Positions 1 to 5,013 of a DNA stretch of 5,013 nt are shown in pieces. This stretch comes from Verrucomicrobiota bacterium. GTDB lineage: Bacteria; Verrucomicrobiota; Verrucomicrobiia; Limisphaerales; DSYF01. A program made the position numbers and the translations under genes. Every line of letters starts with the position of its first letter. The first letter of the stretch is position 1. The notes beneath the pieces were generated by a model. The model had not been told where the DNA came from, made no database searches, and saw nothing but the letters and a program-made list of their open reading frames with translations. The stretch lies in NCBI GenBank assembly GCA_025457725.1, contig JALOTU010000216.1, positions 1 through 5,013 of the forward strand. Reading direction: 5' to 3'.

Positions 1-902
1 CCGCTTTGCTGCCGGCCAACGATTCCGTGGTGGTAGGGGCGGGGGACGATTGTGCGGTGCTGGACGTCGGCATCCCGGATCGCCAGCTGTTGTTCAAAAC
101 CGACGCTGTGGTAGAAGGGATCCACTTCCAACCGGAAGCGCCTCCTGAAAAGGTTGGACACAAGGCCTTGGCGCGATGCCTCAGTGACATCGCCGCGATG
201 GGCGGCAGCCCCGGGTCAGCGGTCATCACCCTGGGCCTGCCCCTGGGGCGGGATCCGGGATGGTCAGATCAGGTCTATGCCGGATTGGGCGCCATCGCCA
301 GGAAGTACGGCGTGGCCATCGTCGGGGGAGAAACCACCACGTCGCCAGAACGCGCCTTTATCTCGGTGGCGTTGCTGGGATCTGTGGCCCGGGGCAAGGC
401 CGTTTTGCGCTCCGGAGCCCGGCCGGGCGACGCGATCTTTGTCACGGGCGAACTGGGGGGATCTTTGGACGGGAAGCACCTGGATTTCGAGCCGCGGCTT
501 GCGGAAGCGCAATGGCTTTGCAGCCAATTCAACATTCACTCGATGATTGATCTGAGTGACGGATTGGCCGGGGATCTCCCGCACATTCTCAAGGCGAGCG
601 GGGTGGGGGCGGAGTTGCTGGCGAAAGCCCTCCCAGTCAGCCGCGCGGCCAAACACAAGGCGAAGCGGTCGCACGGAACCAAAACCGCCCTGATGATGGC
701 GCTGACCGATGGCGAAGACTTCGAGTTGCTGTTCACGGTCGCGCCTTCGGACGCCGTGCCCCTGCTTGACGGGTGGAAGGCTATGTTCCCCGGGGTCAAC
801 TTGACGTGCGTTGGAAGAATCCAAGCGGAGGCGGGGATTCAATTGCGTGACAAGACAGGGGTTCGCCCCATGATGGACCATGGATTTGTTCACCTCGCGT
901 AG
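1..902 (+). CDS. thiL: Thiamine-monophosphate kinase, 5'-truncated by the window edge
   Basis: ThiL phosphorylates thiamine monophosphate with ATP to give thiamine diphosphate, the last step of cofactor biosynthesis, in the cytosol. The frame is already open at base 3, and the usual N-terminal segment before the first metal-binding motif is missing, so roughly 20-25 residues lie outside the window. The TTG at 6 is therefore probably not the true start. Counting from the codon at 6, family motifs appear in order: GAGDD (11-15, Mg/ATP site), KTDAVVEGIHF (31-41), SDIAAMGG (60-67), VGGETT (107-112), LRSGARPGD (134-142), IDLSDGLAGD (181-190) and DGEDFELLF (235-243). The 298 visible residues plus the missing start fit the normal length of about 310-330. 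The last 23 bases overlap the next gene in another frame, suggesting translational coupling. Identification rests on the ordered motifs and is secure. Confidence 0.96.
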   Translation, partial: ALLPANDSVVVGAGDDCAVLDVGIPDRQLLFKTDAVVEGIHFQPEAPPEKVGHKALARCLSDIAAMGGSPGSAVITLGLPLGRDPGWSDQVYAGLGAIARKYGVAIVGGETTTSPERAFISVALLGSVARGKAVLRSGARPGDAIFVTGELGGSLDGKHLDFEPRLAEAQWLCSQFNIHSMIDLSDGLAGDLPHILKASGVGAELLAKALPVSRAAKHKAKRSHGTKTALMMALTDGEDFELLFTVAPSDAVPLLDGWKAMFPGVNLTCVGRIQAEAGIQLRDKTGVRPMMDHGFVHLA

Positions 903-1344
903 CCCAGCCGACACGGAGAGTGTCGGTGAATCCTTGGGTCGCCAAGTCCAACGGGGCACGCTCATCGCCCTCACTGGCGATCTGGGCGCCGGCAAAACGC
1001 AGTTGGTGAAGGGGATCGCGCGGGGGTTGGGATCCCGGGCGCGCGTCCATTCACCCACGTTCGCCATTGTGAACCTCTACGAGGACGGACGGCTTCCCCT
1101 GGCGCACCTGGACCTCTACCGTCTGGAGACGCCTGAACAACTGCGCGGGGCGGGCATCGAGGAGTTCCTGCAACCCGAAGGCGTCGCGGTGATCGAGTGG
1201 GCGGAGCGCCTTTTTGTCCCCGGCGCGGACGGGGGCGCCGCCCTGATTCCGGAATCGCGTGTTCCGGGTAATTTTGTCCGCATCCACATCGAGGTGGTGG
1301 ATGAGACCACGCGCCGTATCCGTCATGAAGATCCTGGCTCTTGA
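880..1344 (+). CDS. tsaE: tRNA t6A biosynthesis ATPase TsaE (YjeE family)
   Basis: TsaE is the small P-loop ATPase that works with the TsaB-TsaD heterodimer in making N6-threonylcarbamoyladenosine at position 37 of ANN-decoding tRNAs; it is cytosolic. The 154-residue product shows the Walker A loop GDLGAGKT (33-40), the SPTF motif (58-61), HLDLYRL (76-82) and the Walker-B-like strand ending in IEWAER (105-110), in canonical order and spacing. The length is typical. The ATG at 880 lies inside the end of thiL, and the two nearby upstream ATGs (870 and 873) belong to the thiL frame, so 880 is the natural start. No Shine-Dalgarno is visible, so translation is probably coupled to thiL. Its last 20 bases overlap tsaB, its known functional partner, which supports the assignment. 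The C-terminal tail after about residue 140 is polar and probably not conserved. Confidence 0.96.
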   Translation: MDLFTSRSPADTESVGESLGRQVQRGTLIALTGDLGAGKTQLVKGIARGLGSRARVHSPTFAIVNLYEDGRLPLAHLDLYRLETPEQLRGAGIEEFLQPEGVAVIEWAERLFVPGADGGAALIPESRVPGNFVRIHIEVVDETTRRIRHEDPGS

Positions 1345-1984
1345 TTTTTCAACCTCCCAGCGCTGCGTGGCGGTGGTCCAACCGCTGAGCGGGGCCGCCG
1401 CCGCATTTCAAAGCGAGGTGGTTGAGGCTGGCGGGCGCTCGACCCGGGCTTTTGGCATGATCGAGCGGGCGCTCACCGAGGCGCGCCTCGAGCGCGAGGA
1501 CATCGAGTGCGTCGCTGTGGGATTGGGCCCCGGTTCCTACACCGGCATCCGCGCCTCCATCGCCGTGGCGCAAGGCTGGCATCTGGCCAGAAACGTCAAA
1601 CTGGCGGGCATCGGAACGATGGAAGTTCTTGCCGCACAGGCGCAGGCGGACGGGGTGCGGGGCGACACCCTCTTGGTCGTGGACGCACAACGCGGCGAGT
1701 TCTACCTCGCCCAATGGCATCTGTCGGATGCGGACCGAATCGAAACCGAGCCCCTTCATATCGTGTCCCGCCAGGCAATCGAGTCCCGGCTTGCCGCCGG
1801 GGGGCAGATGTTCGGACCGGACCTCAATCGCGCCCTGCCCGGGGTCCATGGACTGTTTCCCAGCGCTTTGCGGTTGGGCCAGCTTGTTCTGGAACGATCG
1901 GATTTTTTGCCCGGGGAACAGCTGGTGCCGGTGTATCTCCGTGAAACAAGCTTTGTCAAAGCGCCGCCGCCACGGCAGATTTGA
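1325..1984 (+). CDS. tsaB: tRNA t6A biosynthesis protein TsaB (YeaZ family)
   Basis: TsaB is the catalytically inactive ASKHA-fold partner that binds TsaD (the threonylcarbamoyl transferase) and TsaE to form the bacterial t6A complex. The 219-residue product starts with the actin-like strand MKILALDFSTS and contains the family signature GLGPGSYTGIRA (66-77), DAQRGEFY (120-127) and a C-terminal PVYLRETSFVK (202-212), all typical of TsaB. The frame is open upstream to a GTG at 1259, but the ATG at 1325 begins exactly at the conserved first strand, so it is chosen. It overlaps the end of tsaE by 20 bases and lacks a clear ribosome binding site, consistent with coupled translation. tsaD and tsaC are not in this window and must lie elsewhere. 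The length, slightly below E. coli YeaZ, is within the family range. Confidence 0.95.
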   Translation: MKILALDFSTSQRCVAVVQPLSGAAAAFQSEVVEAGGRSTRAFGMIERALTEARLEREDIECVAVGLGPGSYTGIRASIAVAQGWHLARNVKLAGIGTMEVLAAQAQADGVRGDTLLVVDAQRGEFYLAQWHLSDADRIETEPLHIVSRQAIESRLAAGGQMFGPDLNRALPGVHGLFPSALRLGQLVLERSDFLPGEQLVPVYLRETSFVKAPPPRQI

Positions 1985-1992
1985 GGCCTCAA
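1981..1992. repeat. 12-bp perfect palindrome at the tsaB/dehydrogenase junction
   Basis: TTGAGGCCTCAA is its own reverse complement. It covers the tsaB stop codon and the GAGG that is the best ribosome-binding candidate for the following dehydrogenase. Without a loop it would not form a stable RNA hairpin. A 12-base palindrome is expected about once in 5 kb by chance, so any regulatory meaning is speculative. Confidence 0.3.
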
Positions 1993-1995
1993 CAC

Positions 1996-3012
1996 ATGAA
2001 AGCCGCGGTTCTCCACGGGAAAGAGGATGTGCGCATCGAGCACGTGAAACCTGCCGCGCTCAAACCCGGCGAAGTGCGCCTGCGCATCGAGGCGGCGTTG
2101 ACCTGCGGCACGGATCTCAAGGTCTTCAAACGGGGTTACCACGCCAAAATGATCGTCCCCCCGGCGGTCTTCGGACACGAACTGGCGGGCACCCTGGAGG
2201 AAATCGGCCCGGAACTGAAGGGCTGGACTCTGGGGGAACGCGTGGTGGTGGCGAACTCCGCGCCGTGCGGCCAGTGCTTCCACTGCAACGTCCGTCAGGA
2301 AAATCTCTGCGACGATCTCCTTTTTCTCAACGGGGCCTATGCCGAATCGATTGTCGTTCCGGCGCGAATCGTGGAGAAGAACATGTTGCGGTTGAAGCCG
2401 GCAACGGATTTTCACGATGCCGCGCTGGTGGAACCGCTGGCGTGCGTGGTGCAGGGGGTCGAGGACACCGGCCTCGCCGGGGGCCAGCAGGTGCTGGTGG
2501 TGGGGGCGGGACCCATCGGACTCATGTTCGTGGCCCTGGCCCGCGAGCTCGGCTGCGTGGTCACCGTGGTCGGACGCGGCGAAACGCGATTGGCCACCGC
2601 CAGAACGCTGGGCGCCGTCTGCGTGGAGACGCCGGATTCATTGAAGGTCCTGCCCCAGGGTCATCGCGGTTTCGACGCCGTGATTGAAGCGGTGGGAAAG
2701 CCGGAAGTCTGGGAACAGGCCGTGCGCATGGTCCGCAAGGGCGGGGTGGTGAATTTTTTCGGCGGATGCCCGTCCGGAACCTTCATTACGCTCGACACCA
2801 CGCTGCTGCATTATTCCAATCTCACCCTCCGCGCCAGCTTTCATCACACACCGCGCGCCATTCGGCGCGCCCTGGAGTTCATCGAGTCCGGGGTGATTCA
2901 TTCCCGCGACTTCGTCAGCGGCGACTGTCTCCTCGACGAGCTTCCCGACCTGTTCCGCAGCATGTCGGCGGGCAACCGGGCGGTGAAGACGTTGATCCGG
3001 GTGCGCGGGTGA
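1996..3012 (+). CDS. Zinc-dependent medium-chain alcohol/polyol dehydrogenase
   Basis: A 338-residue MDR-superfamily enzyme, expected to oxidise a secondary alcohol or polyol (or reduce the ketone) with a nicotinamide cofactor in the cytosol. Substrate is not deducible. The N-terminal GroES-like domain carries the probable catalytic-zinc ligands C37 (TCGTD), H61-E62 (GHE) and E146 (VEPLAC), plus four structural-zinc cysteines C91, C94, C97 and C105. The Rossmann domain has GAGPIG (170-175). At the end of its second strand the usual Asp is replaced by G193-R194, which suggests NADP(H) preference. The overall pattern is closest to sorbitol/threonine/galactitol-type dehydrogenases. The ATG at 1996 is chosen because MKAAVLHG is the usual family start; it has GAGG (1983-1986) nine bases upstream. 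A TTG at 1981 would add five residues. The gene lies 11 nt after tsaB, so it is probably co-transcribed, although it has no evident role in t6A synthesis. Confidence 0.9.
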   Translation: MKAAVLHGKEDVRIEHVKPAALKPGEVRLRIEAALTCGTDLKVFKRGYHAKMIVPPAVFGHELAGTLEEIGPELKGWTLGERVVVANSAPCGQCFHCNVRQENLCDDLLFLNGAYAESIVVPARIVEKNMLRLKPATDFHDAALVEPLACVVQGVEDTGLAGGQQVLVVGAGPIGLMFVALARELGCVVTVVGRGETRLATARTLGAVCVETPDSLKVLPQGHRGFDAVIEAVGKPEVWEQAVRMVRKGGVVNFFGGCPSGTFITLDTTLLHYSNLTLRASFHHTPRAIRRALEFIESGVIHSRDFVSGDCLLDELPDLFRSMSAGNRAVKTLIRVRG

Positions 3013-3021
3013 GCGCCTCGG

Positions 3022-3327
3022 TCATTGCCCGGCAAGGACTGCGTAGATAATCAGCGTCACCAGGGTCAGGGTCATCAGCATGCCGGAGGGCATGAACTTC
3101 TTGGTCTTCGTGAACCGGATGCAAAACACCACGAGCAGCAGCCCCAGAAACACGTAGGCCATGCCCGACTTGAAAACGATTTCCAGGGCGCACAAGGCCA
3201 GCGCGGCGGCGAAGGCCAGGGAGGTGATCAGGCTGACCTGGCTCTTGGCCTTCATATAACCGATGAAGCCGCCGATCACCAGCAGGCCGACATAGATCCA
3301 CAAGACAAGACTGGGTGTGATGTTCAT
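3022..3327 (-). CDS. TMEM14-family small membrane protein
   Basis: A 101-residue, very hydrophobic protein with four predicted membrane helices at about residues 7-23, 31-50, 55-71 and 81-99. It matches the TMEM14/UPF0136 family: the segment GGFIGYMKAKSQVSLI (19-34) joins helices 1 and 2, and the basic loop RFTKTKKFMPSG (71-82) precedes helix 4. Both features and the length of about 100 residues are typical. Eukaryotic members (TMEM14C, plastid FAX proteins) move porphyrin intermediates or fatty acids; the role of bacterial members is not established, so no substrate is assigned. The ATG at 3327 has no recognisable Shine-Dalgarno upstream. The stop lies nine bases from the convergent dehydrogenase stop, with no terminator-like hairpin between them. 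It is 69 nt downstream of the CPXCG gene on the same strand and may share its transcript. Confidence 0.86.
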   Translation of the reverse strand: MNITPSLVLWIYVGLLVIGGFIGYMKAKSQVSLITSLAFAAALALCALEIVFKSGMAYVFLGLLLVVFCIRFTKTKKFMPSGMLMTLTLVTLIIYAVLAGQ

Positions 3328-3396
3328 GCGCGCAGAAGAATACCCGGCAACCTTCTTCAGGCCACAAAAATCAGCGGAATCGCGTCCGGCAGCGGT

Positions 3397-3582
3397 TCAC
3401 TCGGAATAGACCTCCAGCGCGACCACCTCTCCCGGTTCACAATCGGCGACCACATCGAACGGGTGACAGCAGATCTCGCACTCCGTTGAGAATCGCTGGG
3501 ATCGGGCACTGGTATCCACCACCAAATCAAATCGCTGGCCGCAAAACGGGCACTGGATTCGGGCACTGACTTCGACTTCCAT
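3397..3582 (-). CDS. CPXCG motif-containing cysteine-rich protein (putative zinc ribbon)
   Basis: A 61-residue protein of the CPXCG cysteine-rich family, whose function is unknown; a metal-binding role is inferred from its cysteines. CPFCG (C11, C14) is followed after about 20 residues by CEICCHPF (C35, C38, C39, H40), giving two CXXC pairs suited to one zinc ion, then an acidic tail. Length and motif spacing match the family. The frame is open far upstream, to 4038, but the ATG at 3582 is chosen for two reasons: the family begins here, and AGGAGA (plus-strand 3589-3594) sits six bases upstream, the clearest ribosome binding site in the window. The upstream extension is a translation of non-coding repeat sequence. 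The TMEM14-family gene follows on the same strand after 69 nt. Confidence 0.9.
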   Translation of the reverse strand: MEVEVSARIQCPFCGQRFDLVVDTSARSQRFSTECEICCHPFDVVADCEPGEVVALEVYSE

Positions 3583-3588
3583 ATGTCG

Positions 3589-3594
3589 TCTCCT
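3589..3594 (-). promoter_or_regulatory. Ribosome binding site of the CPXCG gene
   Basis: On the minus strand this reads AGGAGA, followed by six bases and then the ATG at 3582. It is the only strong Shine-Dalgarno match in the window and fixes the start of the small cysteine-rich protein against a much longer open frame. Confidence 0.75.
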
Positions 3595-3639
3595 GGTTGA
3601 GTGCTTCGTTTCGAAGAAAGCCTTCTTCAGTTTCCATGT

Positions 3640-3665
3640 CCAACCTACGCCCGCCCACAGGTTGG
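3640..3665. repeat. Inverted repeat CCAACCT / AGGTTGG
   Basis: Two perfect 7-base arms (3640-3646 and 3659-3665) flank a 12-base C-rich loop. It lies 58 bases upstream of the CPXCG start, where an operator or a transcript-leader hairpin could sit. It may equally be part of the repeat material filling this gap. No U-tract follows on either strand, so it is not a classical terminator. Confidence 0.45.
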
Positions 3666-3778
3666 TGCCACGACAAAATTCAGGGCCCAAGCCCCACGGG
3701 CGCATCCCGGTTTTTGCAGGGCCGGAACAGGGCCGCGCGGCGCGAAGTTCTCCCCCCTTCCATAAACCGGGCATCGGA

Positions 3779-3800
3779 GCGCGGACATTCTTGTCCGCGC
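3779..3800. repeat. REP-like hairpin 1
   Basis: GCGCGGACA (3779-3787) pairs perfectly with TGTCCGCGC (3792-3800) around a TTCT tetraloop, a 9-bp GC-rich stem. With the next hairpin it forms a tandem pair built from the same unit. Such GCGGACA/TGTCCGC hairpins resemble extragenic palindromes I associate with Verrucomicrobia-like genomes; this recollection is untested here. Confidence 0.75.
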
Positions 3801-3819
3801 GAATCTGTCGCGACCGACT

Positions 3820-3839
3820 CGCGGACAAGGCTGTCCGCG
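3820..3839. repeat. REP-like hairpin 2
   Basis: CGCGGACA (3820-3827) pairs perfectly with TGTCCGCG (3832-3839) around AGGC, an 8-bp stem with the same arms as the hairpin 19 bases upstream but a different loop. The spacer between the two contains the palindrome GTCGCGAC (3807-3814). The inner arms can also pair with each other (3792-3799 with 3820-3827), giving an alternative larger structure. There is no T-run, so a terminator role is unlikely. Confidence 0.75.
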
Positions 3840-3982
3840 TTCCGGTTATCTCGGACCGCGCCATCCTCCGGGGGCACAGTGGCCTCCGACCTCCAAGAAC
3901 GCTCGTCTTCCGCCTCCGACGACCGCCCGGGGCACAGACTTTTTGATTGGTATTCAGCCCCAATCGCCTCACCATCGCAGCC

Positions 3983-4765
3983 ATGATGAACAAGATCCCG
4001 ATCCTCGCGGGCATCGTTGGATTGCTCGCCAACCTCACCGTTCAGGCCGAGATCCGCACCGAAACCGTCGAGTATCACCAGGGCGACGCGGTGCTCGAAG
4101 GCTATCTGGCCTGGGACGACAGCATCGAGGGAAAACGTCCCGCCGTGGTCATCGTGCATCAATGGAAGGGATTGACCGACTACGAAAAGAAGCGCGCCAG
4201 GATGCTGGCCGAACTCGGTTATGTGGCCTTTGCCGCGGACATTTATGGCAAGGGTGTGAGGGCGGCGGACGCGCAGGAGGCGGGGAAACTTGCGGGCCGA
4301 TACAAGCAGGACCTCCCATTGTTGCGCGCACGGGTGCAGGCGGCGGTGGATTTCATCGAGAAAAACCCCCTGGTCCAAACCGGCCAGGTCGCCGCCATCG
4401 GCTACTGCTTCGGTGGCACCACCGTCCTGGAACTGGCTCGCAGCGGGGCTGACGTGAAAGGGGTGGTCAGTTTCCATGGGGGACTGGGCACCGCCCTGCC
4501 TGCCGGCAAGGGTGAGGTGAAGTGCAAGGTGCTGGTGCTGCATGGTGCGGACGATCCCTACGCGCCCGCCGCCGAAGTCTCCGCGTTGGAGGAGGAGTTG
4601 CGGAAGGCCGGCGCCGATTGGCAGCTGATTCTCTACGGCGGTGCCGTCCACAGCTTCACCGATTGGAATGCCGGGAGCGACAACTCGCGCGGCGCCGCCT
4701 ACAATGAACGTGCCGACAAACGGTCCTGGGCGGCCATGCAGCAGTTCCTTGACGAGCTGTTTTGA
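3983..4765 (+). CDS. Secreted dienelactone hydrolase family protein
   Basis: A 260-residue alpha/beta hydrolase of the dienelactone hydrolase (DLH) family, expected to cleave ester or lactone bonds; the natural substrate is unknown. Residues 1-22 form a Sec signal peptide: a Lys near the start, a hydrophobic run IPILAGIVGLLANL and VQA before a likely cut at A22, so the enzyme is probably periplasmic. The mature part has the nucleophile elbow GYCFGG with Cys142, then Asp191 (HGADDPYAP) and His223 (AVHSF), a complete Cys-Asp-His triad. The segment VIVHQWKGL has Gln60 where classical DLH has the Glu that contacts the Cys nucleophile. Tandem ATGs at 3983 and 3986 are equally possible starts; the TTG at 3947 would bury the signal peptide. 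No Shine-Dalgarno is visible. It is preceded by the repeat-filled gap and followed after 43 nt by an unknown gene on the same strand. No aromatic-degradation genes are nearby. Confidence 0.92.
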   Translation: MMNKIPILAGIVGLLANLTVQAEIRTETVEYHQGDAVLEGYLAWDDSIEGKRPAVVIVHQWKGLTDYEKKRARMLAELGYVAFAADIYGKGVRAADAQEAGKLAGRYKQDLPLLRARVQAAVDFIEKNPLVQTGQVAAIGYCFGGTTVLELARSGADVKGVVSFHGGLGTALPAGKGEVKCKVLVLHGADDPYAPAAEVSALEEELRKAGADWQLILYGGAVHSFTDWNAGSDNSRGAAYNERADKRSWAAMQQFLDELF

Positions 4766-4786
4766 GCCCCGGGCTGGCGTTCTTCC

Positions 4787-4795
4787 TGCTAAAAA
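4787..4795 (+). promoter_or_regulatory. Weak extended -10-like element
   Basis: TGCTAAAAA fits TGn followed by a hexamer with four of six matches to TATAAT, in the 43-base gap after the hydrolase stop. No -35 hexamer stands at a proper distance, and the implied transcription start would leave a leader of only a few bases before the ATG at 4809. It may be nothing more than an A-run. Confidence 0.15.
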
Positions 4796-4808
4796 ATGCC
4801 TCAACACT

Positions 4809-5013
4809 ATGTCAATGACATTGGAACAGGCCTGGAAATCGGTTCTTAACTGCGCGCAGGAGATGAATCAGCGCTATCGGGAAGTGGTTTTTGATGAGCT
4901 GGCGATTGTCTCAATCGCCGACAAACACGCCCGGACGATGTCCTATGCGGGGCCGCTTCAGGAGGCGTTTACCGAGAGTTTCCCCACGGATTCCGCCGCC
5001 CTCCGCAACGCCG
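4809..5013 (+). CDS. Unrecognised protein, 3'-truncated by the window edge
   Basis: An open frame begins at the ATG at 4809 (MSMTLEQAWKSVLNCAQEMN...) and runs without a stop for 68 codons to the window end. I do not recognise the family. The visible part is hydrophilic with no signal peptide or membrane segment; residues 1-30 look helical and amphipathic, and it contains the phrase FDELAIVSIADKHARTMSYAGPL. A second in-frame ATG at 4815 is an alternative start; neither has a clear ribosome binding site. It lies 43 nt after the hydrolase, so it could be transcribed with it. Coding status rests on the continuous frame, the protein-like composition and the lack of any competing gene, so confidence is moderate. 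Another ATG at 4796, in a different frame, gives only a 17-codon peptide. Confidence 0.55.
   Translation, partial: MSMTLEQAWKSVLNCAQEMNQRYREVVFDELAIVSIADKHARTMSYAGPLQEAFTESFPTDSAALRNA

Larger units (their letters stand above)
3583..3982. other. 400-bp divergent intergenic region, rich in inverted repeats
   Basis: This gap separates the divergent CPXCG (minus) and dienelactone hydrolase (plus) genes and must hold promoters for both. I found no convincing -35/-10 pair on either strand. Short open frames cross it on both strands, but none has a recognisable family or a ribosome binding site, and their sequences change with the repeats. It contains a GAAGAA/TTCTTC inverted repeat (3613-3628), a CCAACCT/AGGTTGG inverted repeat (3640-3665), two adjacent GCGGACA hairpins (3779-3839), and two 9-base words repeated in nested order: GGGGCACAG at 3871 and 3929, and GCCTCCGAC at 3882 and 3912. 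The composition looks like accumulated dispersed repeat sequence, not a lost gene. Confidence 0.6.

Noticed and set aside
264..1067. Minus-strand open frame of 267 codons opposite thiL and tsaE
   Set aside because: Antisense to two firmly identified genes; no domain and arginine/proline-rich composition typical of shadow frames.
1629..2687. Plus-strand open frame of 352 codons across tsaB and the dehydrogenase
   Set aside because: It is out of frame with two conserved genes and translates to an Arg/Gly-rich sequence without motifs.
3013..3021. Bidirectional terminator between the convergent dehydrogenase and TMEM14-family genes
   Set aside because: The nine-base gap and flanking coding ends contain no hairpin with a T-run on either strand.
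3662..3946. Plus-strand open frame of 94 codons in the intergenic gap
   Set aside because: Its sequence is read directly through the hairpin repeats, has no ribosome binding site and no family resemblance; likely the kind of repeat that is mis-annotated as a hypothetical protein.
3945..3956. TGGTATTCA as an extended -10 promoter for the hydrolase
   Set aside because: Only three of six hexamer positions match and no -35 stands at the proper distance.
3583..4038. N-terminal extension of the CPXCG protein to 213 residues (minus strand)
   Set aside because: The extension is a translation of the hairpin repeats and gap sequence and crosses the start of the hydrolase gene; the family length is about 60 residues and a good AGGAGA site supports the start at 3582.
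4765..4775. AGCCC/GGGCT as a terminator after the hydrolase
   Set aside because: The 5-base arms are separated by one base, too tight to fold fully, and no T-run follows at the right distance.
3680..4807. Minus-strand open frame of 375 codons opposite the dienelactone hydrolase gene
   Set aside because: It lies antisense to a gene with an intact signal peptide and triad, and its translation is low-complexity Gly/His/Arg-rich with no recognisable domain. Long antisense frames are usual in GC-rich DNA.

Overview
The window is GC-rich, densely packed bacterial chromosomal DNA. It carries seven recognisable genes and the beginning of an eighth. No phage, IS, CRISPR, rRNA or tRNA signal is visible. 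The gene set, the near absence of Shine-Dalgarno sequences, and paired GCGGACA/TGTCCGC hairpins in the one long gap make a Verrucomicrobia-type (Pedosphaera-like) genome my best guess. That is an inference from remembered pattern, not a database result.

Left block (1-3012, + strand). The 3' part of thiL (thiamine-phosphate kinase) runs with short overlaps into tsaE and then tsaB, two components of the machinery that makes tRNA t6A. tsaB is followed after 11 nt by a zinc-dependent medium-chain dehydrogenase of the sorbitol/threonine dehydrogenase type. The overlaps and short gap suggest one transcript. The dehydrogenase has no evident link to thiamine or t6A synthesis.

Middle block (3022-3582, - strand). 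Two small genes face the dehydrogenase: a CPXCG-type cysteine-rich putative zinc protein and, downstream of it, a four-helix TMEM14-family membrane protein. They may be co-transcribed.

Gap (3583-3982). About 400 bases hold no credible gene. They contain several inverted repeats, chiefly two adjacent hairpins built from four alternating copies of one 8-base unit, which look like a dispersed REP-like element.

Right block (3983-5013, + strand). A secreted dienelactone-hydrolase-family enzyme with an intact Cys-Asp-His triad is followed after 43 nt by an unrecognised open reading frame that runs off the window.

I see no convincing new multi-gene system. The items most worth a second look are the hairpin repeat, the dehydrogenase's cofactor-site residues and genomic position, the hydrolase's active-site variant, and the unknown ORF at the right edge.
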